A stretch of 47,264 nt of DNA from Promethearchaeota archaeon (GTDB lineage: Archaea > Asgardarchaeota > Lokiarchaeia > Sigynarchaeales > SOKP01): NCBI GenBank assembly GCA_019058515.1, contig JAHPYY010000078.1, forward strand, positions 1 through 47,264, read 5' to 3'. A model generated the notes under the pieces. That model was given only the letters and a program-made list of their open reading frames with translations, was not told where the DNA came from and did not search any database. The position numbers and the translations under genes were made by a program. Of this stretch, positions 35,354-44,489 are shown piece by piece (positions within the stretch are counted from its first letter, which is position 1; every line of letters starts with the position of its first letter).

Positions 35354-35892
35354 ATATAATTTAACAAACCCTTTTTTCTCATTAAATATTCTATAATAAG
35401 CACGAGTACCGTTCCAATTAATACAATTACAAAACTAAGAACTCCCAGCAAGTTTCCATACAACACTCTAAAAATTATAGTTAATACTAAATACACGACG
35501 ATGCCTGTGAAGAATACATATTTCTCTTTTTTGTAAAGAGAAATTACAAAATGCCAACCAATAAGAAGAGCTATAATTGAAACGCACAGAAAAACAAATG
35601 TTACGGACCTAATTTCAGCAATTTTGTATATTAATCCAATTACGATAATCACGGTAGAAATACTTACTGCAAAGGTTATAAAAGGAACAACTCTATCCTC
35701 GATAAGTTCGCTTTCTATTTTTAATAAAACCACAATTAGTATCCAAGGAATTAGAGCTAGTAAGTAAAGCAAAATTAAAAGAAAATCATTGAGAATTAGT
35801 ATATCGCAGGCAATTGATAAAATAATACCGATAAGAACTAAAATCATTCCAAAAAATCTTAAAATACCTTCTTTTTTAGCTTGAACTCCCAT
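35350..35892 (-). CDS. Membrane protein of unknown function, about six helices
   Basis: 180 residues that are hydrophobic almost throughout. Segments at about 12-30, 32-52, 68-90, 95-113, 120-140 and 145-167 are separated by short charged loops. A cytoplasmic basic end (RKKGLLNYI) is seen. No family was recognised. The gene is tail-to-tail with the aldehyde oxidoreductase, overlapping by 4 bases. Confidence 0.6.
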   Translation of the reverse strand: MGVQAKKEGILRFFGMILVLIGIILSIACDILILNDFLLILLYLLALIPWILIVVLLKIESELIEDRVVPFITFAVSISTVIIVIGLIYKIAEIRSVTFVFLCVSIIALLIGWHFVISLYKKEKYVFFTGIVVYLVLTIIFRVLYGNLLGVLSFVIVLIGTVLVLIIEYLMRKKGLLNYI

Positions 35893-36015
35893 ATTCGTTA
35901 TAATGATGAAATCTGTTTTTTTGATCTAAGGAAAGTTTAAAACTATTTAAAAAAAATCAAGTATTACATATTTTTTCATTAATATAAGCAAAAAATTGAG
36001 ATTTTCTTCTATTTA

Positions 36016-36795
36016 TTACTGAACATGTTCTAACGCGTTTAACACGATTTCAATTTCGCGATATACACACTGCTTATATTTCGGGTCTATCCAAGGTATT
36101 TTCCAACCATTCAATGGATTATAATAACTATAAAAAATCGCCCCAAACTTCACTCCTTTCATTCTTGCTATAGTTGCTAACACATTAAGCTCACCATTTT
36201 CCATAGAAACACATCCTTTACCTTGCAACTCTTGAATTTCTCTTCTGGTTATTCGATAAAACGCTTCTTTCGAAAAATTCTTGCCTATATGGCATTTTTT
36301 TGTCATCTTTTTGGTTTCTTCGCTTAAAATTTCGTATACTGACTTATCCACTTCGATTTCTTCCTCAGGATTTTTACCATAGTGGATTGATGTACCGTCT
36401 GGACCTATAGCGTGAGTGGGAATAAGATAATCTAGTAATTTAACATTCTTTCCTATGCCCCAGGAACCACATACTAACAGAATTAATTTCGCGTTTAGGC
36501 TGATCACATCCTCAATTACAGATGCGATTGGTGAAGCACCCATAGGGGGAGATATTGCTGTAAATTTCATTCCTTTATAGTTTATTTTAAATACATTACC
36601 CCCTCCATATGGATGAAAAGGAGTTAACCATTCAATTTCGTTTACCTTAGCGTTTTCTTTTAAATAATCAATCAAGGATTTTGAGAAAAATAGAATAATT
36701 ATGGGATCAATTTCAAAATCTTCTTTCTTTTTACCTGCGAACTTAATTGCGGCGTCTATTATATCTAAAGTGGAAAGACAAAAACCATTTTTCAT
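36016..36795 (-). CDS. Purine/uridine nucleoside phosphorylase family protein
   Basis: 259 residues of the PNP/UDP phosphorylase (phosphorylase I) superfamily. Visible motifs: the phosphate-binding SPPMGASPIASVIEDVISL (residues about 82-100), the LLVCGSWGIG strand-turn (about 105-114), and the nucleoside-site GCVSMENGELNVLATIA (about 195-211), where the M-E pair contacts ribose. It would cleave a nucleoside with phosphate to base plus ribose-1-phosphate; the base specificity is not clear. The start is divergent from the GlcD-like gene across a 254-base region with several TATA-like sequences. Confidence 0.8.
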   Translation of the reverse strand: MKNGFCLSTLDIIDAAIKFAGKKKEDFEIDPIIILFFSKSLIDYLKENAKVNEIEWLTPFHPYGGGNVFKINYKGMKFTAISPPMGASPIASVIEDVISLNAKLILLVCGSWGIGKNVKLLDYLIPTHAIGPDGTSIHYGKNPEEEIEVDKSVYEILSEETKKMTKKCHIGKNFSKEAFYRITRREIQELQGKGCVSMENGELNVLATIARMKGVKFGAIFYSYYNPLNGWKIPWIDPKYKQCVYREIEIVLNALEHVQ

Positions 36796-36975
36796 TTATT
36801 ATCATCTGACTTTTTTGCTTTACGAAATAATGTCTTTAAAATTTGCCTTAGTACTCAAGGTTAAATGTAAAATTAGAAATATATATCTTTTTACGCTTTA
36901 TATTTAGATTTTAAGCAGTATTAATGATGATTAAATGATATTTTTTCGCAGATTTGGCGTACAAAAATAAGCTAA

Positions 36976-36986
36976 TATATTTATAA
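36976..36986 (+). promoter_or_regulatory. Candidate TATA box for the GlcD/GlcF-like operon
   Basis: TATATTTATAA lies 64 bases upstream of the ATG at 37050 in the divergent intergenic region. It is a good match to an archaeal TATA element and would give a transcript with a short leader. Confidence 0.4.
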
Positions 36987-37049
36987 GGTTGAAAATCTAA
37001 TTTGAATTATTATCAAAAAACCTAGTTAAATATCCAAATATCGACAAAT

Positions 37050-38429
37050 ATGATAATATTAAATAAAGAAGCCATTCTGGGTGAGTTGGAAGAAATACTT
37101 GGCCCAGAATATATATCCAATAAGGAGACAGATCTCTATATTTACTCGCAAGATCCTGGAGCCTCGCTACCCCGTTCTGTTGATTTCGTTGTAATGCCTG
37201 AAACCGTGGAACAAGTGCAAAAAATTGTAAAACTGGCAAACAAACATAAAATTCCTATTGTACCAATGGGAGGGGGATTGACCTTAAGTGGTTTAATTAT
37301 TCCAGTAAAAGGCGGAATTGTAATGGATATGAAGCGCATGAACAACATAATTGAGATAAATCAATTAAGTAGATACGCACTGATCGAAGCGGGGGTGACT
37401 ACTGGACAGCTTTTATCTTATTTAAATAACAACCACCCTGATCTAGAGCCTCCAATACCCGATGCACCTCCTTCGGCCACAGTGGCGGGGAATGTTTTAA
37501 TTCACGGTTCGGGGTACTTATCTCAGAGACACGGTGACCATGGGGGATTAATTAACGGTTTAGAAGTAGTACTTCCCACGGGTGAAATCTGCAGGCTTGG
37601 ATCGTGTGCAGTCTCTGATTATTGGTTTGGAAGAGGTCCCATACCTGACTTTATAGGAATGTTTGTAAGTGCATTTGGGATTTTTGGGATAATTACTAAA
37701 TTATCACTTAAACTTTTTCCTAAACCCAATAAACGAGATATTGTATTTGGAATGATGAAAAATCCCGATGATATTCCAGATATTTTGTCCAAAATTACTG
37801 CTACCAGAATCCCTGAAGACATGCTATTAGGTATGCAAGATGTCCCAGAGTGGATGAAAGGCTATGTTTTTATCATGACATATATTACTGGAGAGGACGA
37901 TGAAGACCTCTCGCGACAAGTCAAAATATTGAAAAAAATCTACCGTACATCAAACGCGAGATTCATGAAAGCTCCCGAAAAAATGCATAATATTTACATG
38001 GAAAAACCCATCTTTGCTGCAGGAGCTGCTGATTTTCGCAAGGGTGGTGGATTTGAGTATGTAGGTGCGTTCTTTCCACTTGAGAAAATACCTGACGCGT
38101 ATAAAAAGGGGGCAGAAATATCACGTAAATACGGAATTCCTCCAACACTTGGTTCGCGCCTAATGAGTGGAACTCACACCATTATTATGTTTTTCTCCTA
38201 TTCGTTTAACAGAGCGGATCCTTCCGATATGGAAAATGCAAGAAACGCACTACATGAAACAAACGAGTTGGTCTTAAAATTAGGAGGAATCCCTTGGAAA
38301 GCAGAATTAGCTGGACAAAAACAAATTCTCGAAAAAGCCGTACCCAGTTACAAGAATTTATTAAAAACATTCAAAACTACATTAGATCCAAATGGAATAA
38401 TGAATCCAGGAAACTGGGAGGTGGAGTAA
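37050..38429 (+). CDS. FAD-linked oxidase (GlcD / D-lactate dehydrogenase type)
   Basis: 459 residues of the FAD_binding_4 plus FAD-oxidase-C architecture. The N-terminal FAD domain contains VVMPETVEQVQKIVKLANKH (about 48-67), the pyrophosphate loop IPIVPMGGGLTLSG (about 69-82) and the ATVAGNVLIHGSGYLSQRHG segment (about 147-166). The C-terminus ends in TLDPNGIMNPGNW, the family's typical finish. It oxidises a 2-hydroxyacid such as D-lactate or glycolate. The next gene starts at the base after its stop and encodes an Fe-S partner, so the two form an operon and probably a complex. Confidence 0.9.
   Translation: MIILNKEAILGELEEILGPEYISNKETDLYIYSQDPGASLPRSVDFVVMPETVEQVQKIVKLANKHKIPIVPMGGGLTLSGLIIPVKGGIVMDMKRMNNIIEINQLSRYALIEAGVTTGQLLSYLNNNHPDLEPPIPDAPPSATVAGNVLIHGSGYLSQRHGDHGGLINGLEVVLPTGEICRLGSCAVSDYWFGRGPIPDFIGMFVSAFGIFGIITKLSLKLFPKPNKRDIVFGMMKNPDDIPDILSKITATRIPEDMLLGMQDVPEWMKGYVFIMTYITGEDDEDLSRQVKILKKIYRTSNARFMKAPEKMHNIYMEKPIFAAGAADFRKGGGFEYVGAFFPLEKIPDAYKKGAEISRKYGIPPTLGSRLMSGTHTIIMFFSYSFNRADPSDMENARNALHETNELVLKLGGIPWKAELAGQKQILEKAVPSYKNLLKTFKTTLDPNGIMNPGNWEVE
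38417..38424 (+). promoter_or_regulatory. Shine-Dalgarno site inside the upstream gene
   Basis: GGAGGTGG lies in the last codons of the FAD oxidase, five bases before the GTG start of the Fe-S subunit. It fixes that start and indicates translational coupling of the two subunits. Confidence 0.65.
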
Positions 38430-39599
38430 GTGGTAGTAGATTCTAAACAAGATTGGAAAGACATTATCCATAGGTGTTTTCGTTGTGGTTACTGTAAATT
38501 TACCTATGAATTCGAAAGTTTGAATTGCCCTTCATACAAAAAGCATCGTTTTGAGTCATATAGTACTGGGGGGAGATTATGGATGATATATGGGGCTTTA
38601 AATGGAGAGATACCTTGGAGTAGTGATCTAGCTGATGTATTGTATTCGTGCCCTACTTGCGGTAACTGCACAGAAAACTGTCGATTCGACAAATTTAACC
38701 ATTTTCTGGTCGATTTTATTGAAGTAGCCAGAGCCGAAGCTGTAAATCATGGATTCTGCCCTGAAAAACAGAAATTCCTCCTTGAACGGACAAGTAATCC
38801 TGAATTTCACAATCCCTATGCAGAACCGAATTCGACCAACCAAGATCTAATTTCAGAATACAATCTCCCTGAAAAAGCAGAATGGGTTTATTATATTGGT
38901 TGTACTTCTAATTATCGCCAAACTGAATTGAGAGACGCTACTTTAAAGTTTTTAAAAAAAGCTGGAATTAATTTTACCTTAATAGATGAACACTGCTGTT
39001 GTAGTCCTTTAATACGAACTGGTCAACTTAGCATCGTAAAAGATTATATAAATTACAACTTATCTCAAATTAAAAATGCAGGGGCATCTAAGGTCATTAC
39101 AAGTTGTGCCGGATGTTATCGAACTTTAAACAAGGATTGGACAAAATATCAGGACGATTTAGGAATAGAAGTATTTCATACAATAGAGCTTGTTAAACAA
39201 TTAATGGAAGAAGGGCGCATACAATTTAATTCCGAACTCAATAAAAAAGTAACCTACCACGATCCTTGCCATCTAGGGCGTCACATGGAAATGTACGACA
39301 CCCCGCGAGAAGTTCTCCAACAAATTCCTGGAGTGGAACTTGTTGAAATGGAAAGAAATCGAGGTAACGCATGGTGTTGTGGTGCTGGCGGCGGTGTTAA
39401 AGTAGGATATCCTGATTGGGCCGTTGAGATCTCAAAAGAGAGAATAGAGGAAGCTGAAAAAACTGGTGCGTCGATTTTAAGTTCAGCATGTCCTTTTTGC
39501 AGGACAAATTTAAGCGATGCTAACTCATTGGGAAACTCCGAACTTGAAGTTCTAGATATAATAGAAATCTTAGATGGATTAGATTTCATTATAAATTAA
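38430..39599 (+). CDS. Fe-S oxidoreductase with two CCG domains (GlcF / HdrD-like)
   Basis: 389 residues starting with GTG. The N-terminal ferredoxin-like part has two cluster motifs: CFRCGYC followed by C-P, and CPTCGNCTENC (about residues 11-85). Two CCG domains follow: CCSPLIRTG with CAGC (about 188-230), and HDPCHLG with WCCGAGGG and ACPFC (about 276-355). Such proteins pass electrons from a flavin dehydrogenase to a quinone, menaquinone or disulfide acceptor. It is encoded directly after the FAD oxidase and is almost certainly its electron-transfer subunit. An oligo-T stretch follows the stop. Confidence 0.9.
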   Translation: MVVDSKQDWKDIIHRCFRCGYCKFTYEFESLNCPSYKKHRFESYSTGGRLWMIYGALNGEIPWSSDLADVLYSCPTCGNCTENCRFDKFNHFLVDFIEVARAEAVNHGFCPEKQKFLLERTSNPEFHNPYAEPNSTNQDLISEYNLPEKAEWVYYIGCTSNYRQTELRDATLKFLKKAGINFTLIDEHCCCSPLIRTGQLSIVKDYINYNLSQIKNAGASKVITSCAGCYRTLNKDWTKYQDDLGIEVFHTIELVKQLMEEGRIQFNSELNKKVTYHDPCHLGRHMEMYDTPREVLQQIPGVELVEMERNRGNAWCCGAGGGVKVGYPDWAVEISKERIEEAEKTGASILSSACPFCRTNLSDANSLGNSELEVLDIIEILDGLDFIIN

Positions 39600-39617
39600 T
39601 TTTTTTTAAAATTTTTT
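39600..39617 (+). terminator. Oligo-T terminator after the GlcD/GlcF-like operon
   Basis: Runs of eight (39600-39607) and six (39612-39617) T residues separated by AAAA begin immediately after the stop codon, in the manner of archaeal termination sites. Confidence 0.45.
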
Positions 39618-39769
39618 CTTAACTAAATCTTGAATAACAAATCTAATTAAGAAGATATTAAATTTTTAAATTAGAAAATTGGTACTTACTTTAACAATAA
39701 TATGTAATAATGTTTTGTAAATAATGTAAATGAACAATAGCAGGTAAGAAATGAGAGTGTGAGTAATAC

Positions 39770-40636
39770 GTGAGGTTAGGTTCGCATTTAAGCATTCAAG
39801 GGGGAAAAGAAAAGGCATTGGAACACGCTAAGCTTATTAATTGCGAAAGTCTACAGATTTTTACGAGGAACGCTCGTACTTGGGCCGCAAAGCCTTTAAC
39901 TAAAGAGGAAATAGAGCTGTTTGTTAATAAAAAGGAGGAATTAAAAGAAAAAGTGTGGCCTCTTTTGTCTCACAATAGCTACTTAATTAATTTAGCAAGC
40001 ACTGATGACGAAAAACTATACAAATCCTTTAACGCGATGGTGGACGAGATAAAAAAAGCCGATCAATTAAAACTTGATTATTTAGTAATACATCCTGGAG
40101 TAATCCTTAAAGAAGAGAAAATAATGACGGAAAAGGACGCATTGCTACAAATCGCTAATCAACTAAATAATTTAATACTAAATGTTAGCAAAAAATCTAG
40201 ATTAAAGATCCTAATTGAAAATACAGCTGGACATGGGCGTGGATTAGGAAAAAAATTTGAGGATATATCAACCATACTAAGCAACATTGAAAATAAGAAT
40301 AGAATCGGGGTTTGTTTCGATACCTGCCATGCTTTTGCTTCTGGAATTGATTTTACGACTAAGGCTAAGTACGAGAAGATGTTGGAGGATTTCGACAATG
40401 TAATAGGACTTAATTATTTAGATGCATTTCATTTAAACGATGCTGAGAAAGAATTAGGGTCTCAATCCGACAGACATACCCATATTGGTCAAGGAAAAAT
40501 TGGAACAAAAGCTTTTGGATTCTTTCTAAACGATAAACGGTTCGAAGATCATCCCGGAATTCTTGAGACGCCAAAAGGAAAGGATGATAAACTCGATATT
40601 ATGAATCTTAAAACGCTTAGAAGTTTAATAAAATAA
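39770..40636 (+). CDS. nfo: Endonuclease IV (AP endonuclease family 2)
   Basis: 288 residues with GTG start. The xylose-isomerase-like TIM barrel shows the three-zinc ligand set: His in LLSHNSYLINLAS, His in YLVIHPGV, Glu in ILIENTAG, Asp and His in VCFDTCHAF, His and Asp in AFHLNDAEKELGS, the pair in DRHTHIGQG, and Glu in GILETPKG. It nicks DNA at abasic sites in base-excision repair. It ends 4 bases before the convergent SET-domain gene. Confidence 0.9.
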   Translation: MRLGSHLSIQGGKEKALEHAKLINCESLQIFTRNARTWAAKPLTKEEIELFVNKKEELKEKVWPLLSHNSYLINLASTDDEKLYKSFNAMVDEIKKADQLKLDYLVIHPGVILKEEKIMTEKDALLQIANQLNNLILNVSKKSRLKILIENTAGHGRGLGKKFEDISTILSNIENKNRIGVCFDTCHAFASGIDFTTKAKYEKMLEDFDNVIGLNYLDAFHLNDAEKELGSQSDRHTHIGQGKIGTKAFGFFLNDKRFEDHPGILETPKGKDDKLDIMNLKTLRSLIK

Positions 40637-40640
40637 AGGA

Positions 40641-41039
40641 TTAATCCTCAACTTCAAACCAAACTGGGCTTTTATCTCTTGATGTTCCGTTGTAATTAAC
40701 CGTGATTTCCTCGCCTTTCTTAATCTTTCGAATTGCGATATATTCAATACACAGATTATCGTAGTCATACATGTATTTTGTGTTTGGTTTATAAGAATGA
40801 TTAATAAATTGGCATTCAGATAACGCAATTGCGTTGTAATATTCAGAATTATTGTTCGGATCGTCCCAAATATAGCAATAATTATAGAGAATAGTATCGT
40901 GAATTAAATCAAAGTCCTTGTTTGGTATCAATACAACAGGTCCTTTAATAACAAGGTCACCTTTCTCAAAATCTCTTATAGCAAATAATCCTCGTCCTTT
41001 TTTTGGAGATGCGTGTTTTATTTCGAAGGATTCGTTCAT
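40641..41039 (-). CDS. Small SET-domain protein (putative lysine methyltransferase)
   Basis: 132 residues that are essentially only a SET domain. KKGRGLFAIRDFEKGDLV (residues 13-30) is the SET-N cofactor segment, CQFINHSYKPNTKY (about 96-109) is the pseudoknot NHS motif, and KKGEEITVNYNG (about 107-118) holds the SAM-proximal acidic pair and the catalytic Tyr region (a Y-N in place of the usual D-Y). There is no pre-SET or post-SET Cys cluster. Family members methylate protein lysines; targets here are unknown. It is convergent with nfo. Confidence 0.8.
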   Translation of the reverse strand: MNESFEIKHASPKKGRGLFAIRDFEKGDLVIKGPVVLIPNKDFDLIHDTILYNYCYIWDDPNNNSEYYNAIALSECQFINHSYKPNTKYMYDYDNLCIEYIAIRKIKKGEEITVNYNGTSRDKSPVWFEVED

Positions 41040-41254
41040 CTTAACATTCTAAATACTTATTTAGTTAATATTGTGGTTTATGATAATTAAGATCCCAATT
41101 GGCTTAATAATTTCGTTGTATATAAATCTTATGTGTACTAAACTAATATGATTCGTGTTTATAATTGATTGTTATGCATGTTTAAGAATAATTTTTTATA
41201 AATGGTACCAGTTTTGATACTTTCCTACTAATGAATGCTTTACACGCTTTATAT

Positions 41255-41839
41255 TTATTCTATAGTTGCGTGTCTTTTATCGATATCTTCCTCAGTAATG
41301 TTTAAAATTTCCATCAAAGTGCCGCCAATCGAATCAAGAATAGCTAAGGTGGAGATATCAAATAAGCTTGTATACGGTGCTAAAGTTATTTTGGACACAG
41401 CCATGTCCTTGTTTTTTCCTTCTACAAATATTAAAAAGTCAGCTAATTTCGCAATTGTACTTTTAGGATTTCCAGTTAAAACCGCTACTTTTCCACCAAT
41501 TTTCTTAGCTTTTTGACTTATTGCCACAGGAGAAGTAGTTTCTCCGCTTCCGCTTATTACGATTAGTAAATCTTTATCGTCGTATTGGTAAGTTACAGCA
41601 TCTGAAACAAAACAAGAATTCAACCCCAAATGCATTAATCTTTGAGCGAAACAACGCCCTATAAAGCCAGATCTCCCAGCACCATAAACGAAAATCCTTC
41701 CATTTTCAGAGTAGACCTTTATTATAAGTTCTATTAATTTGAAAACATTTTTTGTATTAATTGAATTTTTATTAGCTATAATTTTATCTGATATTTCTAA
41801 AAGCGTGTTTAAGAACCTTTTAACCCTTCTATCTTCCAT
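41255..41839 (-). CDS. hxlB: 6-phospho-3-hexuloisomerase (SIS domain)
   Basis: 194 residues, the standard size. The sugar-isomerase core shows VYGAGRSGFIGRCFAQRLMHLG (about 52-73), the ISGSGETTSPVAISQKAKKIGG loop (about 95-116) and LTGNP. The C-terminal helix with the conserved His (KRHATIE) closes the active site. It interconverts 3-hexulose-6-phosphate and fructose-6-phosphate, the second half of the ribulose monophosphate pathway that archaea use to make pentoses. The synthase partner is not in this window. It follows the PhoU/RCK_C gene by 26 bases on the same strand and may be its last operon gene. Confidence 0.85.
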   Translation of the reverse strand: MEDRRVKRFLNTLLEISDKIIANKNSINTKNVFKLIELIIKVYSENGRIFVYGAGRSGFIGRCFAQRLMHLGLNSCFVSDAVTYQYDDKDLLIVISGSGETTSPVAISQKAKKIGGKVAVLTGNPKSTIAKLADFLIFVEGKNKDMAVSKITLAPYTSLFDISTLAILDSIGGTLMEILNITEEDIDKRHATIE

Positions 41840-41864
41840 AAGATTAAAAATAAACCCTTAGATA

Positions 41865-43109
41865 TTAAGTATTTCTAAATTTTTCAGGATGTACACACCT
41901 ACGCCACTCGAGTTCTGTTTCCCTTGGACCTAAACCGATAATTAAATCGTTTTGTTTCAATACAAAATCAGGTTTAAAGCTATAAATCCATTTTTCATCT
42001 CTTTTTAACGCGATTATGTGAAACCCTCTTTTATACCTTCGATCTTGTAGTTCTGAATACGCTTTTCCCGCAAAAAAGGAATCTTTCGATAGAGTTTCGC
42101 GTACAACTATTTCAGAAGTTTCATCGATTGCCTTCTGTAAAATAGCATGAGGTTCAAACCCTTTAATTATGCTTTCCGCTATATTCTGCGCTGCATCCGC
42201 TATCAATTCGCAAGAAAACACAATACGGGTAATCCCGGTTAATAATCGAGGAGATTCAATTAATTTTGCTAGATCTAATACATCTTTTTCAAACGCAATG
42301 TTTAAACCATCCATTAACTCCTCCATTTCTAATACATCCTCCGCTACTTCAAAGTTCTTGAAAAACAGCGAAGCTAAAGCCAGCTCGATCATTGTCTCTG
42401 AAATGTCAGTGATAAGAACATAGTTCTTTTTCAATTCTTTGAGTTTTTCTAATATCTCCTCATTACCTAAGTCGAATTCTAATTCCTCCTGCATCTCATT
42501 GATATTGAAGTTAATCGGTTCTGAATCCATTGCTACCTTCTTTAATTCGAATATAGGTTCGAGTTCACCTTTTATTATCAGTATATCGTTTATTTCAACA
42601 GTTTGTTCTCTACTGAACAACCACTTATTATCTCTAACGATGGCAATCAAATCTACGCCATGAACTGATCTAAAATGGATATGTGCGCGTGGCTTACCAA
42701 TAAATTCACACCCTCCTTTCACGGTTACTTTAACAATTGGCTCAGGTACTTCGTCCCAAAAAAGCGTCGTAAATTGATGAATGTTGCTATTAATATATAC
42801 CACCCTAGCGATATCAGATAACGCGTCGGATATCTTATCTATGTTATAACCCATGACTACTATTGGTTCTAACTCTTTCGCGGCTTTAAAACCTCCAGTT
42901 TGAGTCTGAATGACTTGAACGTTAAGAAGAAAGGTCAATTCGTGAATTCTTTGCTCAATAAGATAAGCCTCATCTGCGACTTCTTTACTACCGAATTTAA
43001 TTGCGGTATACGCCAAATCAATCATTCGGTCGATGCGTTGTTTCATTTCTTTGAGGATATCCTTTAAAGAAAGAGGAGTATAGCGAAACTTTTTCTTAAG
43101 TCTGGTCAT
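41865..43109 (-). CDS. PhoU-like / RCK_C regulator with internal duplication
   Basis: About 414 residues from the ATG at 43109 (a TTG at 43133 would add eight). The architecture is PhoU-like helices (about 15-90), RCK_C/TrkA_C domain (about 120-205, with GCEFIGKPRAHIHFRS and ILIIKGE), PhoU-like helices (about 225-320) and a second RCK_C domain (about 325-410, with DSFFAGKAYSELQDRRYKRG and LIIGLG). It has no membrane helix. RCK_C domains bind ions or nucleotides and gate transporters. It lies immediately behind the two half-MgtE genes, the arrangement found for COG3273/COG1824 in archaea, so it probably regulates that permease. Confidence 0.8.
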   Translation of the reverse strand: MTRLKKKFRYTPLSLKDILKEMKQRIDRMIDLAYTAIKFGSKEVADEAYLIEQRIHELTFLLNVQVIQTQTGGFKAAKELEPIVVMGYNIDKISDALSDIARVVYINSNIHQFTTLFWDEVPEPIVKVTVKGGCEFIGKPRAHIHFRSVHGVDLIAIVRDNKWLFSREQTVEINDILIIKGELEPIFELKKVAMDSEPINFNINEMQEELEFDLGNEEILEKLKELKKNYVLITDISETMIELALASLFFKNFEVAEDVLEMEELMDGLNIAFEKDVLDLAKLIESPRLLTGITRIVFSCELIADAAQNIAESIIKGFEPHAILQKAIDETSEIVVRETLSKDSFFAGKAYSELQDRRYKRGFHIIALKRDEKWIYSFKPDFVLKQNDLIIGLGPRETELEWRRCVHPEKFRNT

Positions 43110-43141
43110 ATTGATTAACTTTCCTCGTAACAATTTATTTT

Positions 43142-43708
43142 TTAAATTATTAAAAATATTTGGATTAGTATAATTAGAAAAAGAGGCGTAAGAAAATCCG
43201 CTGATGATGTAACTAAAGGGATTAAATAGTTATTGGGATCCTTACCTCTCTTAAAAAGATACACTGAACTAATGAAAAGTAAAACAAACATTAAAACGAA
43301 CAACAATACTACTGTAATTGAAATTAAAGTGACAATTAATACGGGATTCACAACCTCGATTCCCGTTACTAACGCGATTCCGTATCCGATGATAATTAGA
43401 AAAATCAAACTTAAACCTATGGTTGAGACTAATCCTATAAAATCAGTAAGTAACTGAGTTGAACTCTTTATTTTGGGAGGGATCGAACCGATATAGAGGT
43501 GCGTAGTTAAGCGAGATATCAGAACAGTTGACATATCACCTATCAACGAGTTTAATGATGGAAGGATTAAAATTATGATTGGAAACGCGTAAAGAATCTG
43601 TTCATTGAAAGAAAGTAAAGTACCCGAAATTAATCCAATAAACGAAGTAAGCATTACGACGATAATCGATTCTTTAATTATCTTAAAAAAGTATTCGAGT
43701 TTTTCCAT
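43142..43708 (-). CDS. MgtE-like half permease, second subunit (SLC41-type)
   Basis: 188 residues with about five membrane helices. It lacks the cytoplasmic N and CBS domains of bacterial MgtE and represents only the membrane domain. The family loop appears as PSLNSLIGDMST (about 50-61) and the ion-site segment as GKDPNNYLIPLVTSSADF (about 155-172), with the conserved Asp. Its ATG overlaps the TAA of the preceding half by one base (TAATG), so translation is coupled and the two halves probably form the dimer. Likely substrate is Mg2+ or another divalent cation (family inference). Confidence 0.8.
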   Translation of the reverse strand: MEKLEYFFKIIKESIIVVMLTSFIGLISGTLLSFNEQILYAFPIIILILPSLNSLIGDMSTVLISRLTTHLYIGSIPPKIKSSTQLLTDFIGLVSTIGLSLIFLIIIGYGIALVTGIEVVNPVLIVTLISITVVLLFVLMFVLLFISSVYLFKRGKDPNNYLIPLVTSSADFLTPLFLIILIQIFLII

Positions 43709-44262
43709 TAAGGCACCCCCAATATTAATATCGTTAAATAAAAGCTTATAACGGTGAAAAAATCGTCGATCGCCGTCATAGTTGGATTTACAAAATTATT
43801 CGGATCAATTCCAAACTTGAAGGCAATGTAGTTTAAACCCGTGGATGTTGGAATTGAGACAGATAAAGTCATTAATATACTTAAAATTGGTATTGCGAGT
43901 AATTGAAAGCTATTGACTACGATAACTTTGATTAAGAATACATTAAGCAAAATACCACATACTCCAATTACAAATGCTGTTATAAGCGACAATAGGAATG
44001 TAGCGCTCACATTTTCGAGCCATCTCTTAATGTTGAATTCCCCTATTACTATGTCTCGGGAGGTTCTTGCAATGAAAGGACCGCTAATATTACCTCGTAA
44101 AGAGAGAAGGGCGGGTACAATTAAGATTAGCAAAATAAAACTTTGAAAGGGTAAAATTAGAAGACTTAGCACAATACCGGCTAAGAGGTCTCCAACAATG
44201 GATATTGTTTCAGATGGGAAGGTTTCTTTAACAATTTTAATTTTAGGATTTTTAGCCACCAT
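43708..44262 (-). CDS. MgtE-like half permease, first subunit (SLC41-type)
   Basis: 184 residues, also about five helices. It carries PALLSLRGNISGPF (about 50-63), matching the MgtE membrane-domain motif, and FGIDPNNFVNPTMTAIDDFF (about 150-169), where bacterial MgtE has its selectivity-filter Asp. Homologous to the following half. With the PhoU/RCK_C gene it forms a three-gene cassette, probably four with hxlB. The region just upstream contains a short run of CAT triplets that looks like simple sequence. Confidence 0.8.
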   Translation of the reverse strand: MVAKNPKIKIVKETFPSETISIVGDLLAGIVLSLLILPFQSFILLILIVPALLSLRGNISGPFIARTSRDIVIGEFNIKRWLENVSATFLLSLITAFVIGVCGILLNVFLIKVIVVNSFQLLAIPILSILMTLSVSIPTSTGLNYIAFKFGIDPNNFVNPTMTAIDDFFTVISFYLTILILGVP

Positions 44263-44489
44263 ATACCATCATCATCATCAATGGATTCAATATCCATGCA
44301 ATCACACATGCTTAAGTCTTTAAATTAGTAAAACTATATAAATTTTCTTAATCAGTCTATAGTATAATTAAATTAGCAAATTGGAAAAAAATCTTAACTT
44401 AAATCTGTATAGAGAGAAGAACTAACATTCTTTTTTAAGCCAAATTAGGAATGCCTAATTTTATGATTTTAAATCCTAAAAATGTTAAA

